Source: Nocardioides sp. Root140 (GTDB lineage: Bacteria; Actinomycetota; Actinomycetes; Propionibacteriales; Nocardioidaceae). From it: 64,000 bases of DNA. The notes under the pieces are model-generated. The model was given only the letters and a program-made list of their open reading frames with translations. It was not told where the DNA came from and did not search any database. Within the stretch, counting starts at the first letter, position 1. Each line of letters opens with the position of its first letter. The position numbers and the translations under genes were made by a program. The DNA is taken from NCBI RefSeq assembly GCF_001426745.1, contig NZ_LMFI01000001.1:1128022-1192021 (forward strand), given 5' to 3'. This document shows, in pieces, positions 34,767-42,884 of the stretch.

Positions 34767-35534
34767 TCAACGTCGGCGCTTGCGGGCCGGGGGAGTGCGG
34801 CGCTTGTCCCCGGACGCCTTGCGTGCGCCGGTCTTCTTCGCCGCTCCGGCGGCGGACCTGCCGCCAACCGGCTTGGCCGGCGCCTTCCGGGCCGGCTTCT
34901 TCTCGCCCGCCTTGCCCGTGGCGGGCCGCAGGCCGGTCTCGCTGCGCGAGCTGTTGGCCCGGCGGCCGCGGACGACACCGATGAACTCCTCGAGCCGCGG
35001 GTCGTCCACGCCGAGCGGCCAGGCCAGCCCCACTCGCGTCGGGGGTACGCCGACCACGGGCCGGTGCACCACGTCCTTGCGGTGGTGGAGCCGGGCCACC
35101 GACATCGGCACGATGACCATGCCCGTGCCGGAGCCCACCACCTCGAACGCGTCCTTCCACGTCATCTCGGGGAAGTCCAGGGGAGTGGCGGTCGCCAGCT
35201 CGGCCCAGCCCGGCACCTCTCCAGCCACCAGCTGCTCGTCCGCGAGGTCGGCCAGCGGCACCTCGTCGTACGCCGCGGCCGGGTGGTCCTTGGCCACGAC
35301 CACCACCGGCTGCTCCTCGTAGAGCGGAATCAGGTGCAGGCCGTCCTGGTCGAGAGGGAGCCTGACGAAGACCATGTCAGCGCGGCCCTCGTCGAGCACG
35401 AGACGCTGCTCGGCCTCCTCCACCAGGGCCAGCTCGAGCGGGAGTCTCGGGAAGCGCTCGCGCCAGATGCGCGACCACTTGTCGGGGGTCACGCCGGGCA
35501 CGAACGCGATCCGTAGCGGCTCAGTCACCTGCAC
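34767..35534 (-). CDS. LysR substrate-binding domain protein lacking DNA-binding domain, with Lys/Arg/Ala-rich tail
   Basis: A 255-residue protein. Residues 5-190 match the effector-binding half of LysR regulators (LRIAFVPGVTPDKWSRIWRERFPRLPLELALVEE, then HLIPLYEEQPVVVVAKDHPAA). The N-terminal winged-helix that all LysR regulators carry is absent; the protein starts directly with the effector domain at ATG 35534. Instead the C-terminal 60 residues are basic, with repeated KKPARKAPAKP, AAKKTGARKA and PPARKRRR patterns like linker histones or Lsr2/HupB tails. It may bind DNA without sequence choice or have another role. Related Lys-tailed proteins occur in actinobacteria. Confidence 0.85.
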   Translation of the reverse strand: MQVTEPLRIAFVPGVTPDKWSRIWRERFPRLPLELALVEEAEQRLVLDEGRADMVFVRLPLDQDGLHLIPLYEEQPVVVVAKDHPAAAYDEVPLADLADEQLVAGEVPGWAELATATPLDFPEMTWKDAFEVVGSGTGMVIVPMSVARLHHRKDVVHRPVVGVPPTRVGLAWPLGVDDPRLEEFIGVVRGRRANSSRSETGLRPATGKAGEKKPARKAPAKPVGGRSAAGAAKKTGARKASGDKRRTPPARKRRR

Positions 35535-35856
35535 AGGCTAGCGAGGACGCGGCGATCCGGCGGGTTTCGGGGCGTTGTGATCTCCCTCGCCATTTCCGGG
35601 CCGCTCAGGCGTGGGCCCGGAAAATTCCTGTGACCGGCGTTACCGGGCGGAATGTCCTGATTTGAACCAGCGAAGCCCACATGGCCCACTGGATGGGCCG
35701 CCGCTTGCAATTGTTAGCACGCCGCAAGCGGGGCCGGAACCGGGACGCCGACCACTGCCCATCCCGACTCCGTCCATGTCACCGATATCGGATCACCGGG
35801 CAGGTCCAGCGCAAGCAGTCGCAGCGGTCAGCGATCGGCGAGTGACCCACAAGAGC
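35535..35856. other. Intergenic region upstream of the M23 peptidase
   Basis: This 322-bp gap carries a hairpin with arms CCGCTTGC (35701-35708) and GCAAGCGG (35724-35731) around AATTGTTAGCACGCC. I could not fit it to the c-di-AMP riboswitch often found before peptidoglycan endopeptidases in actinobacteria, and saw no convincing promoter. Confidence 0.4.
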
Positions 35857-36477
35857 ATGCCTACACGTTCACAGTTCCGCCGTACCCTCGCCCGCAGCGC
35901 CGCCTTCGGCGTCCTCCTGGTCAGCACCTCGCTGGCCGCCCCGAGCCAGGCCCACCCCGCCTCGGCCACGGCCCAGGCCCCCGCCGGGAAGCAGGTGGCC
36001 GCGCAGGCCCCCGTCCCCGTCTCCGCGGACGCGAAGCCGAAGTCCGTCGCCAAGCCGGTCACCCTCGAACCGCTTCCGCCGGCCTGGGTGCTGCCCGTCT
36101 CGGGCTACCACCTCACCGGCACCTTCGGCGCCACCAGTTCGCTGTGGTCCAGCACCCACACCGGCCTTGACTTCGCCGCGCCGGACGGAACTCCGATCCA
36201 CTCGGTCACCGACGGCGTCGTGATCGAGTCGGGCTGGGACGGTGCCTATGGCAACAAGACGGTCGTCGAGCTCGCCGACGGCACACAGCTCTGGTACTGC
36301 CACCAGAACTCGATCACGTCCACGGTCGGGCAGGAGCTGGCAGCCGGGGACCTGCTGGGCTACATCGGTGCCACCGGCAATGTCACCGGCCCGCACCTGC
36401 ACCTCGAGGTTCGGCCCAGCCCGGACGTGCCGGTCGACCCGTTCACCGCGCTCACCGAGCACGGCCTGCACCCCTGA
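35857..36477 (+). CDS. Secreted M23-family (LytM) peptidase
   Basis: A 206-residue exported protein. A signal peptide (RTLARSAAFGVLLVSTSLAAPSQA) is followed by an Ala/Pro/Lys-rich linker and, from about residue 105, the LytM domain: STHTGLDFAAPDGTPIHSVTDGVV, with the zinc His and Asp, and GPHLHLEVRPSPDVPVDPFTALTEHG with the HLH motif. It cuts peptide bonds in peptidoglycan. ATG 35857 fits the signal peptide; a GTG at 35842 is also possible. A strong terminator follows. Confidence 0.92.
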   Translation: MPTRSQFRRTLARSAAFGVLLVSTSLAAPSQAHPASATAQAPAGKQVAAQAPVPVSADAKPKSVAKPVTLEPLPPAWVLPVSGYHLTGTFGATSSLWSSTHTGLDFAAPDGTPIHSVTDGVVIESGWDGAYGNKTVVELADGTQLWYCHQNSITSTVGQELAAGDLLGYIGATGNVTGPHLHLEVRPSPDVPVDPFTALTEHGLHP

Positions 36478-36493
36478 TCCGGCCAAGGCAATG

Positions 36494-36525
36494 ACGAAGG
36501 CCCCGCCGATCGGCGGGGCCTTCGT
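36494..36525. terminator. Rho-independent terminator after the M23 gene
   Basis: ACGAAGGCCCCGCCG pairs perfectly with CGGCGGGGCCTTCGT across a 2-nt turn, followed by TGTGTCATT. Confidence 0.88.
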
Positions 36526-36561
36526 TGTGTCATTGAGCGAGCCCTTCGGCGAGTCCGGGGC

Positions 36562-36672
36562 TCAGTCGCGCACGCGGATCGGCTGGGGCTGCGGCTCTTC
36601 CTCCGCCGGCAGCAACACGCCGATCACGTGGAGCAGGGCGATGCCGCCGATGATGGTCGTCCAGACGAGCAT
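36562..36672 (-). CDS. 36-residue single-helix membrane peptide
   Basis: ATG 36672 is preceded by AGGAGGA with 6-8 nt spacing, a near-ideal ribosome site. The product is MLVWTTIIGGIALLHVIGVLLP followed by AEEEPQPQPIRVRD, i.e. one hydrophobic helix of about 20 residues with an acidic and Pro/Gln-rich tail. It lies between a terminator and the leader of the cold-shock gene, on its own. The function is unknown. It is too short for most gene finders. Confidence 0.65.
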   Translation of the reverse strand: MLVWTTIIGGIALLHVIGVLLPAEEEPQPQPIRVRD

Positions 36673-36988
36673 GGTGTTCCTCCTGTCGGTGCGGTGAGCT
36701 CCCCCGTGGGCTCGCCGATGGAACACGTGTGCCCACCTTCGACGGGTTCTACACCTCGGGTGATGCGGAACACGCCATGCCGATGTCGTGCCGAAATTCG
36801 CTATTCGCTTCCGTTGCCCGTACCGTTGTCGTCGTCGGGCCGCGTTGTTCTGTCGGTGCCCGACCGAATCAGCGTCAATGACCGTGTGTTGCGGACAACG
36901 ATCCGCCCCGGGCAGAACGCATCATCAGTTTATTGGGACTTTCGCATCATGCAGGGCCCCGCTTTACGCTCCAGAAGGGAGCAGCAAC
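36673..36988. other. Leader region of the cold-shock gene
   Basis: This gap of 316 bp has lower G+C than its surroundings around 36780-36960. It probably holds the csp promoter and a 5' leader; no specific elements are certain. A TTGGGACTTT at 36934-36943 looks like half of a dormancy box but lacks the second half. Confidence 0.4.
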
Positions 36989-37189
36989 ATGACACAGGGA
37001 ACCGTCAAGTGGTTCAACGGCGAAAAGGGCTTCGGCTTCATCGAGCAGGCTGAAGGCCCCGACGTCTTCGTGCACTACTCGGAGATCCAGGGCACCGGCT
37101 TCAAGAACCTCGAAGAGAACCAGAAGGTCGAGTTCGAGGTTGCCCAGGGTCCCAAGGGCCCCCAGGCGACCAACGTGCGCGGTCTCTGA
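36989..37189 (+). CDS. Cold-shock protein, CspA family
   Basis: A 66-residue single cold-shock domain, [23 protein letters not shown]..., with RNP1 KGFGFI and RNP2 VFVHYSEI. It binds single-stranded nucleic acid as an RNA chaperone. GAAGGGA lies upstream of ATG 36989, and a textbook terminator follows the stop. Confidence 0.96.
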   Translation: MTQGTVKWFNGEKGFGFIEQAEGPDVFVHYSEIQGTGFKNLEENQKVEFEVAQGPKGPQATNVRGL

Positions 37190-37202
37190 GACCCTCACTC
37201 GC

Positions 37203-37238
37203 AAGAACCCCCGCAGCCTTCGGGCTGCGGGGGTTCTT
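37203..37238. terminator. Rho-independent terminator with UUCG loop
   Basis: A perfect 16-bp stem, AAGAACCCCCGCAGCC and its complement, closes on a TTCG tetraloop; it is followed by CGTATTTC. It ends the cold-shock transcript. Confidence 0.92.
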
Positions 37239-37261
37239 CGTATTTCGGGGAGAATGACGTC

Positions 37262-37672
37262 ATGTCCCGACTCGACCTGCTCGACGACCCGGCCTACCTT
37301 GCCTTCTGGCGGGCCCGCCACCTCTGCACGGTGAGCACCCCTCGCCCCGACGGCACGTTGCACGTCACCCCGATGGGGATCGTGCTCGACGCGGACCGGG
37401 CGTTCGCGTGGGGCATCACCAGTCGCACGTCGGTCAAGGCCCGCAACATCGCGGCGTACGACGAGGGCGCGCCCGTCGCGGTGTGCCAGATCGACGGCCG
37501 GCACTGGGCGTCACTCGAAGGTGTCGCCCGGGTCCTCGACGACCCGGAGTCCGTGCGCGAGGCCGAGGAGCGCTACGCGGTCCGCTACAAGGTGCCGCGG
37601 GCGAACCCACAGCGGGTCGCGTTGCGCATCACACTGTCCCGGGTGCTGGGCAGGGCCCCCGAAGAGCACTGA
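37262..37672 (+). CDS. Pyridoxamine-5'-phosphate oxidase-like (PPOX) flavin/F420-binding protein
   Basis: A 136-residue split-barrel protein. It has ARHLCTVSTPRPDGTLHVTPMGIVLDADRAFAWGITSRTSVKARNIAAYDEGAPVAVCQIDG, the order of strands and the SVKARN phosphate-binding region of PPOX enzymes that use F420 or FMN. It is more like F420-dependent members than the three PPOX proteins at 45-47 kb. The substrate is unknown. A terminator follows. Confidence 0.82.
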   Translation: MSRLDLLDDPAYLAFWRARHLCTVSTPRPDGTLHVTPMGIVLDADRAFAWGITSRTSVKARNIAAYDEGAPVAVCQIDGRHWASLEGVARVLDDPESVREAEERYAVRYKVPRANPQRVALRITLSRVLGRAPEEH

Positions 37673-37677
37673 ACGAG

Positions 37678-37713
37678 AACGGCACCGCAACCCCAGTGGG
37701 GTGCGGCGCCGTT
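37678..37713. terminator. Terminator between converging PPOX and ferritin genes
   Basis: AACGGC-CCGCA-CCCC and GGGG-TGCGG-GCCGTT pair with single-base bulges around AGT. It can serve both genes. Confidence 0.78.
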
Positions 37714-37732
37714 GCTCAGGCGGAGCGATGCG

Positions 37733-38245
37733 TCACTTGGCCTCGGTCGACCTGGTCGGCCGGGCGCCGAGCTCCTCGTCGAGACGGAGCAGGCCGGGGC
37801 CGTCCTCGTTGATCAGCTCGACGCGACCGACGATCTCGCTGACCGTGGCCTCTTCCTCGACCTGCTCCTCGAGGAAGAAGTTGAGCAGCGGGCGGGAGTC
37901 GAGGTCGCCCTCCTTCTCCGCTGCCCGGTAGAGCTCGCGAATGCTCTCGGACACGCGCTGCTCGTGGGCGTAGGCCGCCTCGAACACCTCCAGCACGGAG
38001 GACCCCTTCACGGTCGGGGCGCTGAGGCCGCCGATCTTCGGGTGGTTGCCCCGGTCGGCGAGGTGGTCGATGAACTTGTTGGCGTGGACGATCTCCTCGT
38101 CGGCCTGGTGGCGCAGCCATGCGGCCATGCCGGGCAGGTCCTTCAGCTCGAGCTCGATGGCCAGCTGGCGGTAGACCAGCGATGCCTCGAACTCCAGGGT
38201 GATCTGGTCATTGAATGCGGACTCGAGGGTCTCGTTGAGCTTCAT
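37733..38245 (-). CDS. ftn: Ferritin
   Basis: A 170-residue iron-storage protein. The ferroxidase ligands expected from E. coli FtnA are in place one residue later: Glu18, Glu51, His54, Glu95, Glu127 and Gln128/Glu131. It starts MKLNETLESAFNDQITLEFEASLVYRQLAIE. It oxidises and stores iron as a 24-mer and lacks the haem Met of bacterioferritin. It protects from iron-driven oxidative damage. Confidence 0.95.
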   Translation of the reverse strand: MKLNETLESAFNDQITLEFEASLVYRQLAIELELKDLPGMAAWLRHQADEEIVHANKFIDHLADRGNHPKIGGLSAPTVKGSSVLEVFEAAYAHEQRVSESIRELYRAAEKEGDLDSRPLLNFFLEEQVEEEATVSEIVGRVELINEDGPGLLRLDEELGARPTRSTEAK

Positions 38246-38307
38246 GGCCCCAAGACTAGGCGGCCGGAATGCCTTGTGCATCGAAGGATTGGCTCACCTT
38301 CACCTCG

Positions 38308-38928
38308 TCAGCGGATCATCCCGGACGCCCGCGCACTGGCCACGGCCGCCGTGCGCGAGTCGACGCCGAGCTTGCCGAACACGTGCACCAGGTGGGACTT
38401 GATCGTGGCCTGGCTGAGGAACAGCCGCTCGCCGATCTGCTGGTTGGAGAGCCCGTCGGCAACCAGCCCCAGCACCTCCAGCTCCCTGGGAGAGAGGGAC
38501 GTGTCCGGACGCAGCGTGCGGCGTACCAGCCGTTGCGCGATCGAGGGAGCCAATGAGGTCTCACCGCGCGCCGCCGCCCGGATGCCGGCCGCGAGGTCCG
38601 CCGGGTCGGCGTCCTTGAGCAGGTAGCCGACCGCGCCGGCCTCCACGGCAGCCAGCACGTCGGTCTCGACGTCGTACGTCGTGAGCACCAGCACCTGGGG
38701 AGGCTCGGGAAGCGCCCGCAGGCTGCGGGTGGCATCGATCCCGTCGACGCGATCACCGAACCGCAGGTCCATCAGCACCACGTCGACCGGCGTGGTGGCG
38801 CAGAACGCCACGGCGCCCCGGGCGGTGTCGACCTGGTAGACCACCTCGACGTCCGCCTGCAGCGCGAGTACGGCGGCCAGCCCGGCACGCACCACGGGAT
38901 GGTCGTCGGCAAGCAGGACCCGGATCAT
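38308..38928 (-). CDS. NarL/LuxR-family response regulator
   Basis: A 206-residue regulator. The receiver domain (MIRVLLADDHPVVRAGLAAVLALQ) has Asp54 in VVLMDLRFG as phosphorylation site, and the C-terminal LuxR helix-turn-helix is LSPRELEVLGLVADGLSNQQIGERLFLSQATIKSHLVHVFGKLGV. Its ATG overlaps the stop of the kinase gene (ATGA). It probably controls the divergent ABC transporter at 40117. Confidence 0.94.
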   Translation of the reverse strand: MIRVLLADDHPVVRAGLAAVLALQADVEVVYQVDTARGAVAFCATTPVDVVLMDLRFGDRVDGIDATRSLRALPEPPQVLVLTTYDVETDVLAAVEAGAVGYLLKDADPADLAAGIRAAARGETSLAPSIAQRLVRRTLRPDTSLSPRELEVLGLVADGLSNQQIGERLFLSQATIKSHLVHVFGKLGVDSRTAAVASARASGMIR

Positions 38929-40007
38929 GGGTGCACCTCCAGGGGGAGCCGGGCCGCGACGGCGGTGCCGTGGCCGGGTGTCGACTCGAGGTCGAAGGTG
39001 CCGCCGAGCTCGGCGACCCGGGCTCGCATGGAGGTGAGCCCGTAGCCACCGTTGTCCGTGGCGGCCCCGTTGCCGTCGTCGACGACGTCGAGGGCGACCT
39101 CGTCGTCCTGGTAGGAGAGCGTGACGGTGACCCGTCGGGCACCGGCGTGTCGGACGGCGTTGGCGACGGCCTCCTGGGCGACCCGCAGCAGCGCCACGTC
39201 GTGGGCGCCGGGCAGGGCGAAGGGTGTGCCGTCCACGCGGAACGTGGTGGTGGGGGAGTCGACGCCGTCCGCCAGCCGGGCCAGCGCCTCGGGCAGGGAC
39301 CGCTCCGCGAGGTCTGCCGGCCCCTGGGCCCGCACCAGGCGACGAGCTTCGGCCAGGTTGGCGCCGGCCACCTCGCGCGCCTGGACGACCAGGTCCCTGG
39401 CCGGGCCCGGGTGTGCGTCGAGGTGACGCTCGGCCGCACCGAGGAGCAGGTGGATGCTGCCGAGGCCCTGGGCGAGCGTGTCGTGTATCTCGCGGGAGAA
39501 GCGTTCCCGTTCCTCGAGCTTCCCGCGTCGTTCGCTCTCCTGACTGGCGACCCGGAGTCCGAGGACGACGGCGATCGCCACTCCGGCGCCGATCACGGGA
39601 CCGAGCACGCCGCCGATCTCCCACGCGTCGCTGTGGTGCGCGAAGCCGACGACCGCGACCACGGTCAGGGCACCGACCACGGGTACCGCCACGCGAGCGG
39701 GCAGCACGTTGAGGGCCAGGAAGAACAAGGGAAAGGCCAGCCAGACGCCCATCGGGGTCAGCACGACGAGGCCGATCCACACCAGGGAGAGCAGGGCGCC
39801 CCAGAGCGGGACCAGCGCCGGCCGTCGGGTGATCCACGGGCCGAGTCCGGCGACGTACACGGCCGCAAGCAGCGCGGTGACCACGAGGACGGCCGTGTCG
39901 GGACCGTCGCCGAGAGCCGACACCGCGGTGACCAGCAGTAGCGCCACCACGAGCAGATGGGTGACCAGTCGCACCAAGGGGAGTGCGCGGCTGATCGGGG
40001 AGGTCAC
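38925..40007 (-). CDS. Membrane sensor histidine kinase (HisKA_3)
   Basis: A 360-residue kinase with about six N-terminal membrane helices (residues 10-150), then a coiled-coil linker, the phosphorylated His175 in ERFSREIHDTLAQGLGSIHLLLGAAERHL and a HATPase with VAQEAVANAVRHAGARRVTV (N-box) and DDGNGAATDNGGYGLTSMRARVAELGG (G-boxes). The signal is unknown. GTG 40007 was chosen; ATG 40043 is possible. It forms a two-component pair with the overlapping regulator gene. Confidence 0.92.
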   Translation of the reverse strand: MTSPISRALPLVRLVTHLLVVALLLVTAVSALGDGPDTAVLVVTALLAAVYVAGLGPWITRRPALVPLWGALLSLVWIGLVVLTPMGVWLAFPLFFLALNVLPARVAVPVVGALTVVAVVGFAHHSDAWEIGGVLGPVIGAGVAIAVVLGLRVASQESERRGKLEERERFSREIHDTLAQGLGSIHLLLGAAERHLDAHPGPARDLVVQAREVAGANLAEARRLVRAQGPADLAERSLPEALARLADGVDSPTTTFRVDGTPFALPGAHDVALLRVAQEAVANAVRHAGARRVTVTLSYQDDEVALDVVDDGNGAATDNGGYGLTSMRARVAELGGTFDLESTPGHGTAVAARLPLEVHP

Positions 40008-40116
40008 CGGGCCAGCATAGGCAGTCGGGGAGCCGCCACCCATCAACCGATAGTTGGAGCCGGGAGCCTCCTCACGGGCGATCTCCCCGCGCCGGCTCAC
40101 GACCAGACTCGAAGAC

Positions 40117-41166
40117 GTGGCCGTCACCGTGACGACCGCGAAGTCGAGGAGGCAGACGTTGTACGTCGGATGGCGCGACCTGGTGCATGCAAAGGGCCGG
40201 TTCCTGTTGATGGCGGGTGTGGTCACCCTGATCGCCGTGCTCGTCGGACTGCTGAGCGGGCTCACCCGCGGGCTGGCCGACGAGAGCACGTCGGCGATCA
40301 CGGGACTCCACACGGAGCGTCTGATCTTCTCCGGAGCCACGGCCGACTTCTCCTCGTCGCGGGTCCCGACCGACGGCAGCATCGAGGGTGAGCCCCTCGG
40401 TGTGGCCACCTCGCGTGCGGCGACCGCGGCCAAGGCCGAGCCGGTGACGGTCATGGGGGTGCGGCCCGGCAGCCCGATCGCGCCCGACGCCGACGGGGTC
40501 GGTCACGGAAAGGTGGTCCTGACCGACCAGGCCGCCGAAGACCTCGACCTGCACGAGGGCGACGAGCTCTTGGTCGGCACGCAGGAGTTCACGGTCACCG
40601 CCGTGCGTGGTGACGCGTCCTACTCGCACGTGCCCGTGGTGTGGCTCGACCTCGTCGACTGGCAGTCGGTGACCGGCGCGACGGATTCCGCGACCGTCTT
40701 CGCCACCGATTCCACCTCGGCGCCGACCGGTTTCACCAACGCGTCCCTCGACGACTCGCTCGCGGGGATCGGCGCGTACTCGTCGGAGAACGGCTCGCTG
40801 CAGCTGATCCGCGGGTTCCTGTTCGCCATCTCCGCACTCGTGGTGGGCTCGTTCTTCACGGTGTGGACCGTGCAACGCCAGCGCGACATCGCCGTCCTGA
40901 AGGCGCTCGGTGCCTCGACCGGCTACCTGATCCGCGATGCCCTCGGCCAGGCTGCCCTGCTGCTGGGACTGGGAGTCGGACTCGGTGCCGTGATCGTCGT
41001 CGGCGTCGGGGCGCTCGCCGTCCGCGCCGTGCCGTTCGTGCTCGACGCGGCCACCATCGGAATGCCGTTGCTGGCCCTGGTCCTGCTCGGCCTCGGCGGC
41101 GCCGCCCTCGCCGTACGCCGCATCACCTCCGTCGACCCGCTGACCGCACTGGGGAGTGCCCGATGA
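40117..41166 (+). CDS. FtsX/MacB-type ABC permease
   Basis: A 349-residue permease with an N-terminal helix (GRFLLMAGVVTLIAVLVGLLSGLTRGLADES), a large outside domain up to about residue 230 and three C-terminal helices (LFAISALVVGSFFTVWTVQRQRDIAVLKALGASTGYLIRDALGQA). This is the FtsX domain of MacB/DevC-type transporters. GTG 40117 gives a normal length; the ribosome site is weak. It overlaps the ATPase gene (ATGA) and is divergent from the two-component genes. Confidence 0.9.
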   Translation: MAVTVTTAKSRRQTLYVGWRDLVHAKGRFLLMAGVVTLIAVLVGLLSGLTRGLADESTSAITGLHTERLIFSGATADFSSSRVPTDGSIEGEPLGVATSRAATAAKAEPVTVMGVRPGSPIAPDADGVGHGKVVLTDQAAEDLDLHEGDELLVGTQEFTVTAVRGDASYSHVPVVWLDLVDWQSVTGATDSATVFATDSTSAPTGFTNASLDDSLAGIGAYSSENGSLQLIRGFLFAISALVVGSFFTVWTVQRQRDIAVLKALGASTGYLIRDALGQAALLLGLGVGLGAVIVVGVGALAVRAVPFVLDAATIGMPLLALVLLGLGGAALAVRRITSVDPLTALGSAR

Positions 41167-41846
41167 ACGCCCTGGAACTGACCGACGTCACCCTCACCTA
41201 CCCCGACGGTGCCTCTCGGCTGACCGCCGTCGACCACGCCTCGCTGGTCGTGCCGCGCGGCGCCCTGACCGCGCTGGTCGGGCCCTCCGGGTCCGGGAAG
41301 TCGTCACTGCTCGCGGTGGCGGCCACCCTGATCACCCCCGACACGGGCCGCGTGGTCGTCGACGGAGTCGACACCGGCACCCTCTCGGCAGGCCAGCGCA
41401 CGCAGCTGCGCCGCGACCGGGTCGGTCTGGTCTTCCAGCAACCCAACCTGATCGACTCGCTGACCGCCCTCGAACAGCTCACCGTCACCGCGTCGCTGGC
41501 CGGCCGCTCACGCCGTACGGCGACGGGGGAGGCGCGTGACCTCCTCACCGACGTGGGGCTGCTCGAGCAGTCGGACCGTTTGCCGGCGCAGCTCTCCGGC
41601 GGGCAACGCCAGCGGGTGAACATCGCCCGGGCGCTGATGGGTTCGCCGGCACTGCTGTTGGTCGACGAGCCGACGTCCGCGCTGGACCACGAACGCGGTG
41701 CCGAGGTGATGGCCCTGATCCGGCGGATGACCGTCGACCGCAACGTCGGGACCGTGCTGGTCACCCACGACACCGGGCACCTGGGCGACGACGACCGCGT
41801 CGTCGAGTGCGTCGACGGCCGCCTGCGGGAGTCTGCCCCCGTCTGA
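41163..41846 (+). CDS. MacB/LolD-type ABC transporter ATP-binding protein
   Basis: A 227-residue ATPase with Walker A LVGPSGSGKSS, signature LSGGQRQRVNIARAL, Walker B LLLVDEPTSALD and H-loop LVTHDTGHL. It powers the permease encoded just upstream. Such pairs next to a two-component system often respond to cell-envelope stress such as peptide antibiotics; that is inference. Confidence 0.94.
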   Translation: MNALELTDVTLTYPDGASRLTAVDHASLVVPRGALTALVGPSGSGKSSLLAVAATLITPDTGRVVVDGVDTGTLSAGQRTQLRRDRVGLVFQQPNLIDSLTALEQLTVTASLAGRSRRTATGEARDLLTDVGLLEQSDRLPAQLSGGQRQRVNIARALMGSPALLLVDEPTSALDHERGAEVMALIRRMTVDRNVGTVLVTHDTGHLGDDDRVVECVDGRLRESAPV

Positions 41847-41914
41847 GGCGGCCGTATCGCCCCCGAAGACTAAGGTGCAGATGGGGGCCCGTGAACGAGG
41901 AGGTGGTGGGGCGC

Positions 41915-42715
41915 ATGACGGTGGATTTCGCGCAGGTGAACGGGATCGAGGTCGCCTACCACCGGGTCGGTGACGGGCCGCTCCTCGTCCTCGTCCACGG
42001 CGCGGCGGAGGACGGCCGCATCTGGGAACCACAGCTTGAGGGTCTCTCCGACGACTTCACGGTCGTGGCCTGGGACGAGCCCGGCGCCGGTCGGTCCGGT
42101 GACATGCCCAGGGACTTCGGCCTCACGGACTACGCCGACTGCCTCGCGGGACTGATCGACTCGCTGGCCCTGGGGCCCGCGCACGTCGCCGGTCTCTCGT
42201 GGGGCGGCACGGTGGTCCTTGAGCTCTACCGCCGTCATCCGGCTCTCGTCGCCACGCTGATCATGAACGACACGTACGCCGGGTGGTCGGGGTCCCTTCC
42301 CGCCGACGAGGTCCGGGCTCGGGTGGACGGTGCCCGCCGGATGCTGGCTGCACCTGCGGAGGACTTCAGCCCCACCCTTCCGGGGCTCTTCGCCGGCGAC
42401 CCACCGGCGGAGTTCCTGCCGCTGCTCGCGGCCATTTCCGCCGACGTCCGGCCGGCCTCACTCAGGCACCAGCTCGCCATCATGGCCGCGGCCGACCTGA
42501 GCGACCTGCTTCCTCGTGTCGCCGTCCCCACCCTGCTGCTCTGGGGCGAGGAGGACGTGCGCTCGCCCCTGAGCGTGGCCCGTCAGTTCGAGACGGCGAT
42601 CGCGGACACGCAGCTCGTGGTGATCCCGGGCGCCGGGCACATGTGCAACCTCGAGCGGCCTGGGCTGGTGAACCGAGCCGTGCGCGAGTTCTGCCTGGCC
42701 CATCCCCAGAGGTGA
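41915..42715 (+). CDS. Alpha/beta hydrolase
   Basis: A 266-residue hydrolase with VLVHGAAEDGRIWEPQLE (oxyanion-hole), the nucleophile in VAGLSWGGTVVLELYRRHP, a catalytic Asp in LWGEEDVRSPL and a His in IPGAGHMCNLERP. GAGGAGG lies 11 nt before ATG 41915. The substrate is not evident; relatives include lactonases, esterases and haloperoxidase-like enzymes. It stands just before the dormancy cluster and shows no dormancy box. The following 169 bp hold nothing recognisable. Confidence 0.9.
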   Translation: MTVDFAQVNGIEVAYHRVGDGPLLVLVHGAAEDGRIWEPQLEGLSDDFTVVAWDEPGAGRSGDMPRDFGLTDYADCLAGLIDSLALGPAHVAGLSWGGTVVLELYRRHPALVATLIMNDTYAGWSGSLPADEVRARVDGARRMLAAPAEDFSPTLPGLFAGDPPAEFLPLLAAISADVRPASLRHQLAIMAAADLSDLLPRVAVPTLLLWGEEDVRSPLSVARQFETAIADTQLVVIPGAGHMCNLERPGLVNRAVREFCLAHPQR

Positions 42716-42884
42716 ACGAGGCGGGCAGGCTGTCGCACAGGTGACTTTTCCGCTGGCTCCGCGCTTCGAGCGTGTCGACAGGACCCGAGCAGTCACCGCT
42801 GGCTGGACTCGTACGCCGAACCACGATCGGTGGTACCCGGTCAGCAGGGAGACCGGTTTCCCCGCCATCACGAGTTCCCGCGGA

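Noticed and set aside
35535..35856. c-di-AMP riboswitch before the M23 peptidase
   Set aside because: The region is long enough and the gene class fits, but I could not find the conserved blocks (a GGGGGA-type loop and a GTGAATC-type loop) in the proper order.
36934..36943. Half-site like a dormancy box before the cold-shock gene
   Set aside because: TTGGGACTTT matches only one half; the following GCATCAT does not fit, and the gene lies outside the cluster.
42716..42884. Possible gene between the hydrolase and USP 1
   Set aside because: Frames here have no ribosome site or recognisable pattern and overlap the real stress protein gene on the other strand.
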